The position numbers and the translations under genes are program-made. Under the pieces are notes generated by a model. That model was not told the DNA's origin. It made no database searches and worked only from the letters and a program-made list of their open reading frames with translations. Positions 22,343 to 29,711 of a DNA stretch of 38,231 bases are shown here, in pieces (position 1 is the stretch's first letter; every line of letters begins with the position of its first letter). The stretch is from DATJJW01 sp035491935. GTDB taxonomy: Bacteria; Pseudomonadota; Alphaproteobacteria; ATCC43930; CGMCC-115725. The stretch spans positions 1-38,231 of the forward strand of contig DATJJW010000174.1 of NCBI GenBank assembly GCA_035491935.1. The letters run 5' to 3'.

Positions 22343-22951
22343 ATGGCGAAGATATTGGATAAGCGGCGTGTTTCGCTTTTGGCTCCCAGCGCATTTCTGA
22401 TGGTCGGTGCGTTGCTGATGGTCGGCACCGGCGGCACGGCGCGGGCGCAGGCGCCGGTGGTCTATGGCGACGGATCGGGCTCGGTCGCCCCGGTGGCGCC
22501 AGCCTCGGGCTCCGATGCCACGACCATCACCGATCCGCAGCAGGTCGCGGCCTGCCTGTGCGCCGAAAGCGCCATGCGCAATGCCAGGGCCGAGATGCTG
22601 ATGCAGCATCAGAAATACGATGATGCGATCAACCGGCTGCACCAGCTGAACGATCAGGTGACAAGCCGGCGCGACCAGGTCGATCCGTCCCAGCCGGACC
22701 AAGTCCAGGCCTATCGCAACCTGGTTGCCGAATCGGAAAGGGCCAACGCCTTGGTCTATAACCATGCGACGCCGGATTACGACGCCGCCGTGCACCGGTA
22801 CAATGATTCGGTCGCCACTTATAATTCGACCTGTGCCGGCCGGGGCATCACGCCGGAGCTGAGGGCCCAGGTGCAGGCCAATCTGTACTGCCCGGCATCG
22901 CATTCATCGACCACGACGACGACGACGATCTCGCCGCAACCGTCGCCCTAA
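22343..22951 (+). CDS. Secreted protein of unknown function
   Basis: A protein of about 202 residues with a basic start, a hydrophobic stretch and an ARAQAP cleavage site (about 1-38), so it is exported. The mature part is helical, with charged heptad-like runs (AMRNARAEMLMQHQKYDDAINRLHQLNDQVTSRRDQV) and four cysteines: a CLC pair near the start and CAGR and YCP near the end, which could form disulfides. The segment YDAAVHRYNDSVATYNSTC is notable. The tail is Ser/Thr-rich (STTTTTTISPQPSP). I do not recognise a family. ATG 22343 is preferred over 22337 because GGGAAGG sits 6 bases before it. Confidence 0.75.
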   Translation: MAKILDKRRVSLLAPSAFLMVGALLMVGTGGTARAQAPVVYGDGSGSVAPVAPASGSDATTITDPQQVAACLCAESAMRNARAEMLMQHQKYDDAINRLHQLNDQVTSRRDQVDPSQPDQVQAYRNLVAESERANALVYNHATPDYDAAVHRYNDSVATYNSTCAGRGITPELRAQVQANLYCPASHSSTTTTTTISPQPSP

Positions 22952-22977
22952 ACGGCCGCCACCCTAAACGGCTGCCA
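22946..22977. repeat. 16-bp tandem duplication across a stop codon
   Basis: CCCTAAACGGCCGCCA (22946-22961) is followed directly by CCCTAAACGGCTGCCA (22962-22977), 15 of 16 bases alike. The first copy carries the TAA stop of the secreted-protein gene. It lies at a convergent junction with hisI and looks like a recent local duplication. Confidence 0.55.
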
Positions 22978-22998
22978 TCGGAAACCGGCTGGCGTCGT

Positions 22999-23442
22999 TC
23001 AATCGTGCTTGTGTCCGGCATGGCTGCCATACAGCCGTGCCGGATCGATCTCGACCGGCGCCACCTCGACCAGTTCGCCATTGCGTACGGCGCGGAAGAA
23101 GCAGGAGCGGCGGCCGGTGTGGCAGGCCACCCCTTCCTGATCGACCAGCAGCAGCAACGTGTCCCCATCGCAATCGATGCGCAGCTCGACCAGATGCTGC
23201 ACCTGGCCGGAGGTCTCGCCCTTGCGCCAGAGCGACTTGCGCGAGCGCGACCAATAGCAGACCCGCCCGGTCGACAGCGTTTCGGCTACGGCGTCCGCAT
23301 TCATCCACGCGACCATCAGCACCTCGCCCGTATCATGCTGCTGGGCGATGGCGGTGACCAGGCCGGCCGCGTCGAAACGGATCTCGGCAAGGATGGGGCC
23401 AGGGGCGGGAGTGGTGGCGGCGGCTGACTCGGTCATGGTCAT
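22999..23442 (-). CDS. hisI: Phosphoribosyl-AMP cyclohydrolase
   Basis: A 147-residue single-domain HisI, which opens the adenine ring of phosphoribosyl-AMP in histidine biosynthesis. The magnesium and zinc sites are present: Asp90, Asp92 and Asp94 around Cys91 (RIDCDGDT), and Cys107 and Cys114 in GVACHTGRRSCFFR. MVAWMNADAVAETLSTGRVCYWSRSRKSLWRKGETSGQ is the hallmark central part. There is no fused HisE (PRPP-ATP pyrophosphohydrolase) domain. The ATG is 1 bp after the TGA of the Rieske oxygenase gene, so the two are read together, away from other his genes. Confidence 0.96.
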   Translation of the reverse strand: MTMTESAAATTPAPGPILAEIRFDAAGLVTAIAQQHDTGEVLMVAWMNADAVAETLSTGRVCYWSRSRKSLWRKGETSGQVQHLVELRIDCDGDTLLLLVDQEGVACHTGRRSCFFRAVRNGELVEVAPVEIDPARLYGSHAGHKHD

Positions 23443-23443
23443 C

Positions 23444-24538
23444 TCAAGTGCGCCAGCGCAGCGTGCGCGGCTTCAAGGGGTTGACGAAGGCGCGCCGCTC
23501 GGCGCGGGCGCGCAAGATTTCCTGCTTCAGCCGGAAATACCAGCGGGCCGGCGCGTCGGCGTCGCCCAACAGCAGGACCGGCGGGTCATGCTTCAGCCCT
23601 TCCTGCTGCAGGGCCATGACGTCGCGGTCCTGCCTGAGGAATATGCGCACGAAGGGGCGCAGGAGAGGGCGCAGCACCGAGAGCCAGGGTTGCGTCCAGT
23701 AGATGGAGTGGGTGATGCGGGTCTGTTTCGGCCCGATCGGCGTCAGCGTCGTCAGGTGGCACATGATGTGGCGGCCGACGGTGATCCGCTCCCAGCGCAC
23801 GCTTGGCAGGTGGAAGACGATCTCCGTTTCCGGCGTGCCGCCAAGGATCTTGTAGGCACGGGAGTTGGAGGAGGGCCGGTGCTTTGCCATGATGAAGCCC
23901 CAGGGCGAGGGCTCGAAGCGCTTCTCCTTCAGCCGGACGCTGCGGCCGGAGCGCCAGAACCAGGATTGGTGTACGAAGGGGCCATGCGCCGGGTCCATCA
24001 ACCCGATTACCGCGTCGTCGATGCCGCCATCCAGCATCACCGCCTCGCGCATGCGCGGCACCGCATCCTCCAGCCCTTCCATGACCGGCACGGGCGGCGC
24101 GGCATCCATCGCCGCTTCCGACTGGTCGCCGATATAGACCCAGATATTGCCCTGGAGCTCTTGCACGGGATAGCTGCGGCAGCGGATGCGGCCGATCTCG
24201 GTCTTTCCCGGCTCGGCCAGGGCCGGAATGGCGGTACAGGTGCCGGCGGCATCGAAGCGCCAGCCATGATAGCAGCATTCGATCTCGCGCCCGTCGAAAC
24301 GGCCGAAGCGCAAGGGGATGCCGCGATGCGGGCAGAAATCGGCCAACGCGAAGACCTTGCCATCGGCGCCGCGCCCAAACAGGATCGGCTCGCCCAGGAT
24401 GGTCTCCGGCCTTGTCTTGCCCAGTGTCAGCGCCTCGGCCGGCAGGGCGAAGTACCAGGCGTCGCGCAAGGGCGCGCGCGTTTTCTCGCGCTCATCGGCG
24501 ACGGGGGCGGTACCGGTATCGGAATCCAGCGAGTCCAA
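23444..24538 (-). CDS. Rieske [2Fe-2S] oxygenase (aromatic ring-hydroxylating/PaO-like)
   Basis: A 364-residue Rieske non-haem iron oxygenase alpha subunit. The Rieske cluster ligands are Cys69-x-His71 and Cys88-x2-His91 (CPHRG and CCYHGW). The mononuclear iron site is seen as DPAHGPFVH with His185 and His190. The C-terminal hydrophobic and basic region resembles the pheophorbide-a-oxygenase/vanillate-demethylase branch. The substrate is unknown, and no reductase gene is next to it. The only start that keeps the N-terminus is a TTG at 24538, since a stop lies 11 codons upstream; no good ribosome binding site is visible, so expression may be low. hisI follows at once, and ribF is divergent. 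Confidence 0.9.
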   Translation of the reverse strand: MDSLDSDTGTAPVADEREKTRAPLRDAWYFALPAEALTLGKTRPETILGEPILFGRGADGKVFALADFCPHRGIPLRFGRFDGREIECCYHGWRFDAAGTCTAIPALAEPGKTEIGRIRCRSYPVQELQGNIWVYIGDQSEAAMDAAPPVPVMEGLEDAVPRMREAVMLDGGIDDAVIGLMDPAHGPFVHQSWFWRSGRSVRLKEKRFEPSPWGFIMAKHRPSSNSRAYKILGGTPETEIVFHLPSVRWERITVGRHIMCHLTTLTPIGPKQTRITHSIYWTQPWLSVLRPLLRPFVRIFLRQDRDVMALQQEGLKHDPPVLLLGDADAPARWYFRLKQEILRARAERRAFVNPLKPRTLRWRT

Positions 24539-24704
24539 GCGGGACGGTGTCCTTGTCGTTTGTGAGCGTCAGGGGATGCTCCAACCCAGGCGCATACTCC
24601 ACAACGCGGCACCTTGCAATGTCGCGGCCTTCGAGACCCGCGCGGCAGCATCGCCATCGGCGGGCTTGATCGGGCCGGGGATTATCCGCTAGGCAGGACA
24701 GGCC

Positions 24705-25652
24705 ATGCAGATATTCCGGCATTATACGCCCTTGCCTACGACGGCGCGGGGCGCCGTTGTGGCGCTCGGCAATTTCGACGGCGTGCATCGCGGCCATCAG
24801 GCCGTGCTGGGGGCGGCGCGCGAGCAGGCGCAGGCCCTGGGCGCGCCGTTGGGCGTCGTGACCTTCGAGCCGCATCCGCGCAGCCTGTTCCGGCCCGACG
24901 ATCCGCCCTTTCGCCTGACGCCCTTCCGGGTCAAGGCGCATTGCCTGGCCGATCTCGGCGCCAGCCTGCTGTTCTGCCTGCATTTCGACCGCGCCTTCTC
25001 GATGATCTCGGCCGAGGATTTCGTGCGCGACATCCTGGTCGGTGGGCTGGCCGTGCGTCACGTCGTGATCGGCTGGGACTATGTCTTCGGCCGTGGGCGC
25101 GGCGGCGATGCGGCGCTTTTGAAAAATCTGGCCGATCAATTCGGTTTCGGCATTACCACCGTCGATCCGTTCGGCGACGGCAATGGTACGGCGGAGCCCG
25201 TCTCTGCGACGCGCATCCGGCAATGCCTGGAGGCGGGCGACGCCAAGGGGGCGGCGCATCTGCTCGGCCGGGCCTGGGAGATCGACGGCCGCGTGGAGCA
25301 TGGCGACAAGCGCGGGCGCACTTTGGGATTTCCGACCGCCAATGTGCTGCTGGAGGACTATCAGCGGCCGCGCGCCGGCGTCTATGCCGTGCGTGTCGGG
25401 CTGGAGGAGGGCGCTCAGGTCCTGTGGCATGACGGTGTGGCCAATATCGGCACGCGTCCGACCGTCCATGGGCTGGACCTGCGGCTGGAAGCGCATCTCT
25501 TCGATTTCGACGGCGACCTCTATGGCCGCCATGTCCGGGTGGCGCTGATCGACTGGATCAGGCCGGAGCAGAAATTCGCCGGGCTGGATGCGCTGAAGGC
25601 GCAGATCGCCGCCGATGCGGATGCCGCGCGAAAGCTGCTGCGTGACGCTTAG
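24705..25652 (+). CDS. ribF: Bifunctional riboflavin kinase/FAD synthetase
   Basis: A 315-residue RibF, which phosphorylates riboflavin to FMN and adenylylates FMN to FAD. The N-terminal nucleotidyltransferase domain (about 1-185) has LGNFDGVHRGHQ with His28 and His31, and later SATRIRQCLEAGD. The C-terminal kinase domain has GRVEHGDKRGRTLGFPTANV at about 195-215, with the PTAN nucleotide-binding motif, and ends with LYGRHVRVALIDWIRPEQKF. The length is usual. No FMN riboswitch is seen in the 166-bp divergent gap to the Rieske gene. It converges with queC 18 bp after its stop. Confidence 0.97.
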   Translation: MQIFRHYTPLPTTARGAVVALGNFDGVHRGHQAVLGAAREQAQALGAPLGVVTFEPHPRSLFRPDDPPFRLTPFRVKAHCLADLGASLLFCLHFDRAFSMISAEDFVRDILVGGLAVRHVVIGWDYVFGRGRGGDAALLKNLADQFGFGITTVDPFGDGNGTAEPVSATRIRQCLEAGDAKGAAHLLGRAWEIDGRVEHGDKRGRTLGFPTANVLLEDYQRPRAGVYAVRVGLEEGAQVLWHDGVANIGTRPTVHGLDLRLEAHLFDFDGDLYGRHVRVALIDWIRPEQKFAGLDALKAQIAADADAARKLLRDA

Positions 25653-25670
25653 CCCCGCTGACCGGAATAG

Positions 25671-26423
25671 TCAGCCGGGCTGACCGTAATAGACTGTCGG
25701 GTCCGGCACGCCGGCCTCGGCGAAGCCCTTCCGGCGCAATTGACAGGAATCGCAGGCGCCGCAGGCAAGGTTGGGCGGCAGCGGATCGTAGCAGGACAGC
25801 GTGAGCGCATAATCGACGCCCAGTTCCGTGCCGCGGCGGATGATATCCGCCTTGGTCATGGTCATCAGCGGCGCGTGGATGGTCAGCGGCGCTTGGCTCT
25901 CTTCGACCCCGGCCTTGGTCGCGAGATTGGCCATGGTCTCGAAGGCGCGGATGAATTCCGGCCGGCAATCGGGATATCCCGAATAGTCGAGCGCATTGAC
26001 GCCGATGAACAGGTCCTTGGCGCCGGTGACCTCCGCGAATGCCAATGCGAAGCTGAGGAAGATCGTGTTGCGCGCCGGCACATATGTGACCGGGATGACG
26101 CCGTCCTCGCCGATGCTGCCGGCGTCGCGATGCTTGGGCACGGCGATGTCGTCGGTGAGCGCCGAGCCGCCGAATTGCCGCATGTCGAAGCTCATCACCG
26201 CGTGGCGGGCGACGCCCTGGGCCTCGGCCACGCGACGGGAGGCGTCCAGTTCCAGGCGATGGCGCTGGCCGTAATCGAAGCTGAGCGCGTTGACCGTGTA
26301 ACCGTGAGTACGGGCGATGGCGAGCACCGTCGCGGAATCGAGGCCGCCGCTGACCAGGACGATGGCCGGACGCCCCTGGGTTTCCTGGGTATGGGAGCGA
26401 GTATCGCTGGGGGACGCGTGCAT
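25671..26423 (-). CDS. queC: 7-cyano-7-deazaguanine synthase
   Basis: A 250-residue QueC, which converts 7-carboxy-7-deazaguanine to preQ0 with ATP and ammonia in queuosine tRNA-modification synthesis. The PP-loop is SGGLDS at 25-30. The zinc site is complete: Cys211, Cys221, Cys224 and Cys227 (CYDPLPPNLACGACDSC). FIGVNALDYSGYPDCRPEFI at about 139-158 is diagnostic. The ATG at 26423 has AGGAAG before it. No other queuosine gene is adjacent, and I could not recognise a preQ1 riboswitch in the AT-rich leader. Confidence 0.97.
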   Translation of the reverse strand: MHASPSDTRSHTQETQGRPAIVLVSGGLDSATVLAIARTHGYTVNALSFDYGQRHRLELDASRRVAEAQGVARHAVMSFDMRQFGGSALTDDIAVPKHRDAGSIGEDGVIPVTYVPARNTIFLSFALAFAEVTGAKDLFIGVNALDYSGYPDCRPEFIRAFETMANLATKAGVEESQAPLTIHAPLMTMTKADIIRRGTELGVDYALTLSCYDPLPPNLACGACDSCQLRRKGFAEAGVPDPTVYYGQPG

Positions 26424-26467
26424 GCTGTCTTCCTAGCGAAAAGCGGCCGCAGGTGACAGGGCATTTC

Positions 26468-26492
26468 CATAGAATTTTATTCGCATTCTATG
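26468..26492. promoter_or_regulatory. AT-rich inverted repeat between queC and cyclase gene
   Basis: CATAGAAT (26468-26475) and ATTCTATG (26485-26492) are perfect inverted arms, and the dyad extends to ATTTC/AAAT outside with one extra base. It sits 45 bp upstream of queC and about 150 bp before the cyclase gene, in an AT-rich patch of GC-rich sequence. It could be a protein-binding operator or part of the queC promoter; no regulator is known. Confidence 0.4.
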
Positions 26493-26644
26493 AAATTTGA
26501 TTGTAAGTTACGCCCTCATAACGTCGGCAAGCACTTTCCCTAAGGACTGGAATGTCTTTGTTGGGTTCCTCCCAAACCCGGTCATGGATCGGCGTATCGA
26601 CTACCTTCCAGGCAGTTTTCCTTGCGGCGCTGTGAGCCATCGGC

Positions 26645-27895
26645 ATGTTTCCCCCATTACCCTATACCGGTGTCATGGAGATGCTTGCGTTGCTCGTATC
26701 GGTTGCGATCACGGGTTTCGCGGCGGGCCTTCTCTTTACGCGGCGGCTGACGGGCAGCATGCGGGAACCGATCGGCGCGCTGGTCGATCAGGTCAACCGA
26801 ATGAGCCAGCTGGATTTCGCCGCGGGCACGCCGATCCGCTCTGCCGCTGCCGACATCACCGAGCTGGCCCGGGCGGTCGAGACGATGCGTCTCGCCCTGG
26901 CGCCCATCGCGCGCTTCGTGCCGCGCCGGCCGGTCGAGGCGCTGCGCGACGCTGGACATGTATTGCAGCCGGGCGGCGAGACGCGCGAGGCGACGATCCT
27001 GTTCGCCGATCTCGATGATGTCTCGGGGCTGGCGGGCAAGCTCTCGCCGCATGAGCTGATGCTGAGAGTCTCGGGCTATCTTCAGGAGGTGTCGCAGGCG
27101 GTTACCGACCATCGCGGCATCGTCGACAAATACGTCGGCGATGCGGTGATGGCCCTGTGGAACGCGCCCAGCGATACGCCGGATCATGTGGCGCTCGCCT
27201 GCCGAGCGGCGCTGGTTGCCCGAAGCAATCTTGCCGCCTCGGCCATCCCGGGGGCTGGCCAGGGCCGGCTGCCCATCGCCCTGCGGGTGGGGCTGCATAC
27301 CGACCGCGTTACTGCCGGCATCCTGGGTACCAGCGAGCATCTCAGCTACACGGCGCTTGGCGGCGGGGTGAACATCGCTGCCCGGTTGGAGAGCATCAAC
27401 AAGGGCTATGGTACGGCGATCTGCGTCAGCCAGGCGGTCCGCGACCAGGTGAGGGACCGCTTCCTGATGCGGCCGCTCGACGTCGTTGCGGTCAAGGGGC
27501 AACAGGAAGCGATCGGCATCTATGAATTGATCGGCTTCCTGCCCGATACGGTCGGTGGTGAGATGGATCCCGTCGTCGTGCCGGAACTGGTCGCGACACC
27601 GCTGCAGATGATGAAGGCGCGCCTGACCGAACAGGCCTTCATGCGCTGGCGCGCCGGCGACATGGCGGCGGCGGGCCGGGCCTATGGCAAGCTCGCCCGG
27701 ACCTTTCCGGGCGACCGGGTCGCCGAGCTCTACATCAAACGCTGCGCCATCGCGTCGTCCACCATGCGGCATGCCGACATCGATTCGGAGGATGTCGATG
27801 ATTCGGAGGATGTCGATGATTCGGAGGATGTCGATTCCGGGCGCGTTCCCGCGGACGAGAATTCGCAGCGGGAAATCCTCGCCCGGCGTGGCTGA
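26645..27895 (+). CDS. Membrane class III adenylate/guanylate cyclase
   Basis: A 416-residue class III nucleotide cyclase. One membrane helix (about 12-31) is followed by a short HAMP-like linker (35-90) and a catalytic domain (about 113-290). Metal ligands are Asp122 (LFADLDD) and Asp166 (KYVGD); substrate-choosing residues are Lys162 and Thr236 (SYTALGGGVN), and transition-state residues are Asn243 and Arg247 (VNIAARLE). All are present, so cyclic AMP synthesis is likely. The C-terminus has three perfect DSEDVD repeats (about 380-397), an acidic tail. ATG 26645 lacks a clear ribosome binding site; ATG 26675 would remove ten residues before the helix. Confidence 0.9.
   Translation: MFPPLPYTGVMEMLALLVSVAITGFAAGLLFTRRLTGSMREPIGALVDQVNRMSQLDFAAGTPIRSAAADITELARAVETMRLALAPIARFVPRRPVEALRDAGHVLQPGGETREATILFADLDDVSGLAGKLSPHELMLRVSGYLQEVSQAVTDHRGIVDKYVGDAVMALWNAPSDTPDHVALACRAALVARSNLAASAIPGAGQGRLPIALRVGLHTDRVTAGILGTSEHLSYTALGGGVNIAARLESINKGYGTAICVSQAVRDQVRDRFLMRPLDVVAVKGQQEAIGIYELIGFLPDTVGGEMDPVVVPELVATPLQMMKARLTEQAFMRWRAGDMAAAGRAYGKLARTFPGDRVAELYIKRCAIASSTMRHADIDSEDVDDSEDVDDSEDVDSGRVPADENSQREILARRG
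27782..27835 (+). repeat. Perfect 3 x 18-bp tandem repeat inside the cyclase gene
   Basis: The unit GATTCGGAGGATGTCGAT is repeated three times without any change (27782-27799, 27800-27817, 27818-27835). It encodes DSEDVD three times near the cyclase C-terminus. Units are in frame, so copy-number change would lengthen or shorten an acidic tail without disrupting the gene. Confidence 0.95.
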
Positions 27896-28149
27896 GCCGC
27901 CATAAGGCCTGAGGGCCGGCGAATTTAACGGCCGTTTATCAAATCCGCGATAGCATTGCCGGCATGCCGCATCCATGGTGCCGTCGTGAGGTTGTAATGT
28001 TAGGGGCGAGGGGCGGCGGCTGTAGCGTATATCCTGGGGAATAGCATTTCCCGGCCAGCGTCATCCGAACAGGAGTGGTGGACTGCCGGAACCGGCAAGG
28101 CCCTTGCCTTGCCTGCAAGCCCCTTGATGAATGCAGCAAAGGAAGCCTG

Positions 28150-29202
28150 ATGACGTCTATGCCTGCCCGTCTGCTCGGTCTCGCCACGGCGGTGCCGCCT
28201 CATGCCATCGGCCAGGACCGCGTGCTCGACATGGCCAAGCGCCTGTTCGGCAATCGATCCGCCGAAATCGAGCGTCTCTTCCCGGTCTTCGCCAATAGCG
28301 GCATCCTGACCCGGTATTCCTGCGTGCCGCTCGAATGGTACGAGGAGACCCATGGCTGGGCCGATCGTAACCGGGTCTTCCTGAATCATGCGGTCGACCT
28401 GCTCGAAAAGGCCGCACGCCGGGCGCTCGATCGGGCGGGCTTGGGCGTCGACGATATCGGCGGCATCGTCGCCGTCTCGACCACCGGCGTTGCCACGCCC
28501 AGCCTGGACGCGTTGCTGATGGAACGCATGGCCATGCCGCGTACCATCACCCGGCTGCCGATCTTCGGCCTCGGCTGTGCCGGCGGCGTGCTGGGCCTGG
28601 CCCGGGCCGCCACTCTGGCCGAGGCGCAGCCGGACAAGGCCGTGCTGTTCCTGGTGGTCGAGCTGTGCGCGCTGTCTTTCCGCCGCGACGATCTCGGCAA
28701 AAGCAACATCGTCGCGACCGCGCTGTTCGGGGATGGCGCGGCGGCGGCGGTATTATCCTGCCGCGGCGAGGGGCCGGCGATCCGCGCATCGGGCGAACAT
28801 CTCTGGTCAGACAGCCTTGACATCATGGGCTGGGACGTCATGGATGACGGCATGCGAGCGATCTTCTCCCGCGACATCCCGGCCCTAGTCACCACCAAGA
28901 TGGGGGCTGTCGCGCATGACTTCCTTAAGCGCAACGGCCTGTCGCTGAAGGATATCGGCCAGTTCGTCTGCCATCCGGGCGGCATCAAGGTGCTGGATGC
29001 GCTGGAGGCGATCTTCGGCTTGGGCCTCGGTTCCATGACCGAGGCGCGCGGGGTCCTGCGCGACTTCGGCAACATGTCGGCCGCGACCGTCATGTTCGTG
29101 CTGGAGCGTGTCTTGAAGGCCGGCGGCCTTGGTCAGCGGGCGATGCTGACCAGCCTGGGGCCGGGCTTCACCGGCGCCTTCCTCGTGCTCGAAAATTCAT
29201 GA
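28150..29202 (+). CDS. Type III polyketide synthase (chalcone/stilbene synthase family)
   Basis: A 350-residue type III polyketide synthase, which extends an acyl-CoA starter with malonyl-CoA and cyclises it to alkylresorcinols, alkylpyrones or related products. The catalytic triad is present: Cys143 (FGLGCAGG), His275 (FVCHPGG) and Asn308 (DFGNMSAATV). The thiolase fold signatures GIVAVSTTGVATPSLDALL and ATALFGDGAAAAVLS also fit. The ATG at 28150 follows AAGGA; upstream in-frame codons look non-coding. The stop overlaps the methyltransferase start by 4 bp (ATGA at 29199-29202), as in bpsA-bpsB and srsA-srsB operons. The product cannot be predicted from sequence. Confidence 0.94.
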   Translation: MTSMPARLLGLATAVPPHAIGQDRVLDMAKRLFGNRSAEIERLFPVFANSGILTRYSCVPLEWYEETHGWADRNRVFLNHAVDLLEKAARRALDRAGLGVDDIGGIVAVSTTGVATPSLDALLMERMAMPRTITRLPIFGLGCAGGVLGLARAATLAEAQPDKAVLFLVVELCALSFRRDDLGKSNIVATALFGDGAAAAVLSCRGEGPAIRASGEHLWSDSLDIMGWDVMDDGMRAIFSRDIPALVTTKMGAVAHDFLKRNGLSLKDIGQFVCHPGGIKVLDALEAIFGLGLGSMTEARGVLRDFGNMSAATVMFVLERVLKAGGLGQRAMLTSLGPGFTGAFLVLENS

Positions 29203-29711
29203 CAATCCTCTATTGGATCCTGCTTATCGTCGCCGTCCAGCGTTTGGCCGAGCTGGTCTATGCCAACCGTAACACGCAAAACCTGCTGGCGCGGGGCGGG
29301 GTCGAGATCGGCCGGCGCCATTATCCGCTCTTCGTGCTGCTCCATGGCGGCTGGCTCATCGCGATGCTGCTGCTGATCCCGGCGCATACGCCGCCGATCT
29401 GGCCGCTGGTCGGTGTGCTGGTCCTGCTGCAGGCGGCGCGCATCTGGGTCATCGCGACCCTCGGTCCCTATTGGACGACGCGCATCATCACCTTGGCCGA
29501 GGCGCCGGTGGTGCGCAACGGTCCGTTCCGCTTCCTGCGCCATCCCAACTATACGGTGGTGGTGGCGGAGATCGCGGTATTGCCGCTCTGCTTCGCCGTG
29601 GCGCCGCAGGCGCAGGTGATCGCGCTGGTCTTCTCCGTGCTCAACCTCATGCTGCTTGCCTGGCGGATCCGGGTCGAAGACGCGGCTCTCAGACCGAGGC
29701 GCACCCTGTGA
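29199..29711 (+). CDS. ICMT-family membrane methyltransferase of the polyketide operon
   Basis: A 170-residue integral membrane protein of the isoprenylcysteine carboxyl methyltransferase family, with about four to five helices. The C-terminal S-adenosylmethionine-binding motif is clear: RNGPFRFLRHPNYTVVVAEI (about 107-126), followed by helix-turn residues to RIRVEDAALR. In bacterial type III polyketide operons such enzymes (BpsB, SrsB) O-methylate the alkylpyrone or alkylresorcinol product, so this is the likely role. It overlaps both the upstream synthase and the downstream transporter (GTGA at 29708-29711), so the three are translationally coupled. Confidence 0.92.
   Translation: MTILYWILLIVAVQRLAELVYANRNTQNLLARGGVEIGRRHYPLFVLLHGGWLIAMLLLIPAHTPPIWPLVGVLVLLQAARIWVIATLGPYWTTRIITLAEAPVVRNGPFRFLRHPNYTVVVAEIAVLPLCFAVAPQAQVIALVFSVLNLMLLAWRIRVEDAALRPRRTL

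Noticed and set aside
24539..24704. Possible FMN riboswitch before ribF
   Set aside because: The gap is short and divergent and has none of the conserved FMN aptamer segments.
26424..26644. Possible preQ1 riboswitch upstream of queC
   Set aside because: I could not find the conserved preQ1-I loop and tail sequences; the AT-rich dyad there does not fit the aptamer.
27782..27835. Tandem repeat as a CRISPR array
   Set aside because: The units are 18 bp with no spacers and lie in frame inside a coding gene.
26657..27976. Open frame of 439 codons on the minus strand opposite the adenylate cyclase
   Set aside because: The plus-strand frame has all catalytic cyclase residues; the opposite frame has random composition.
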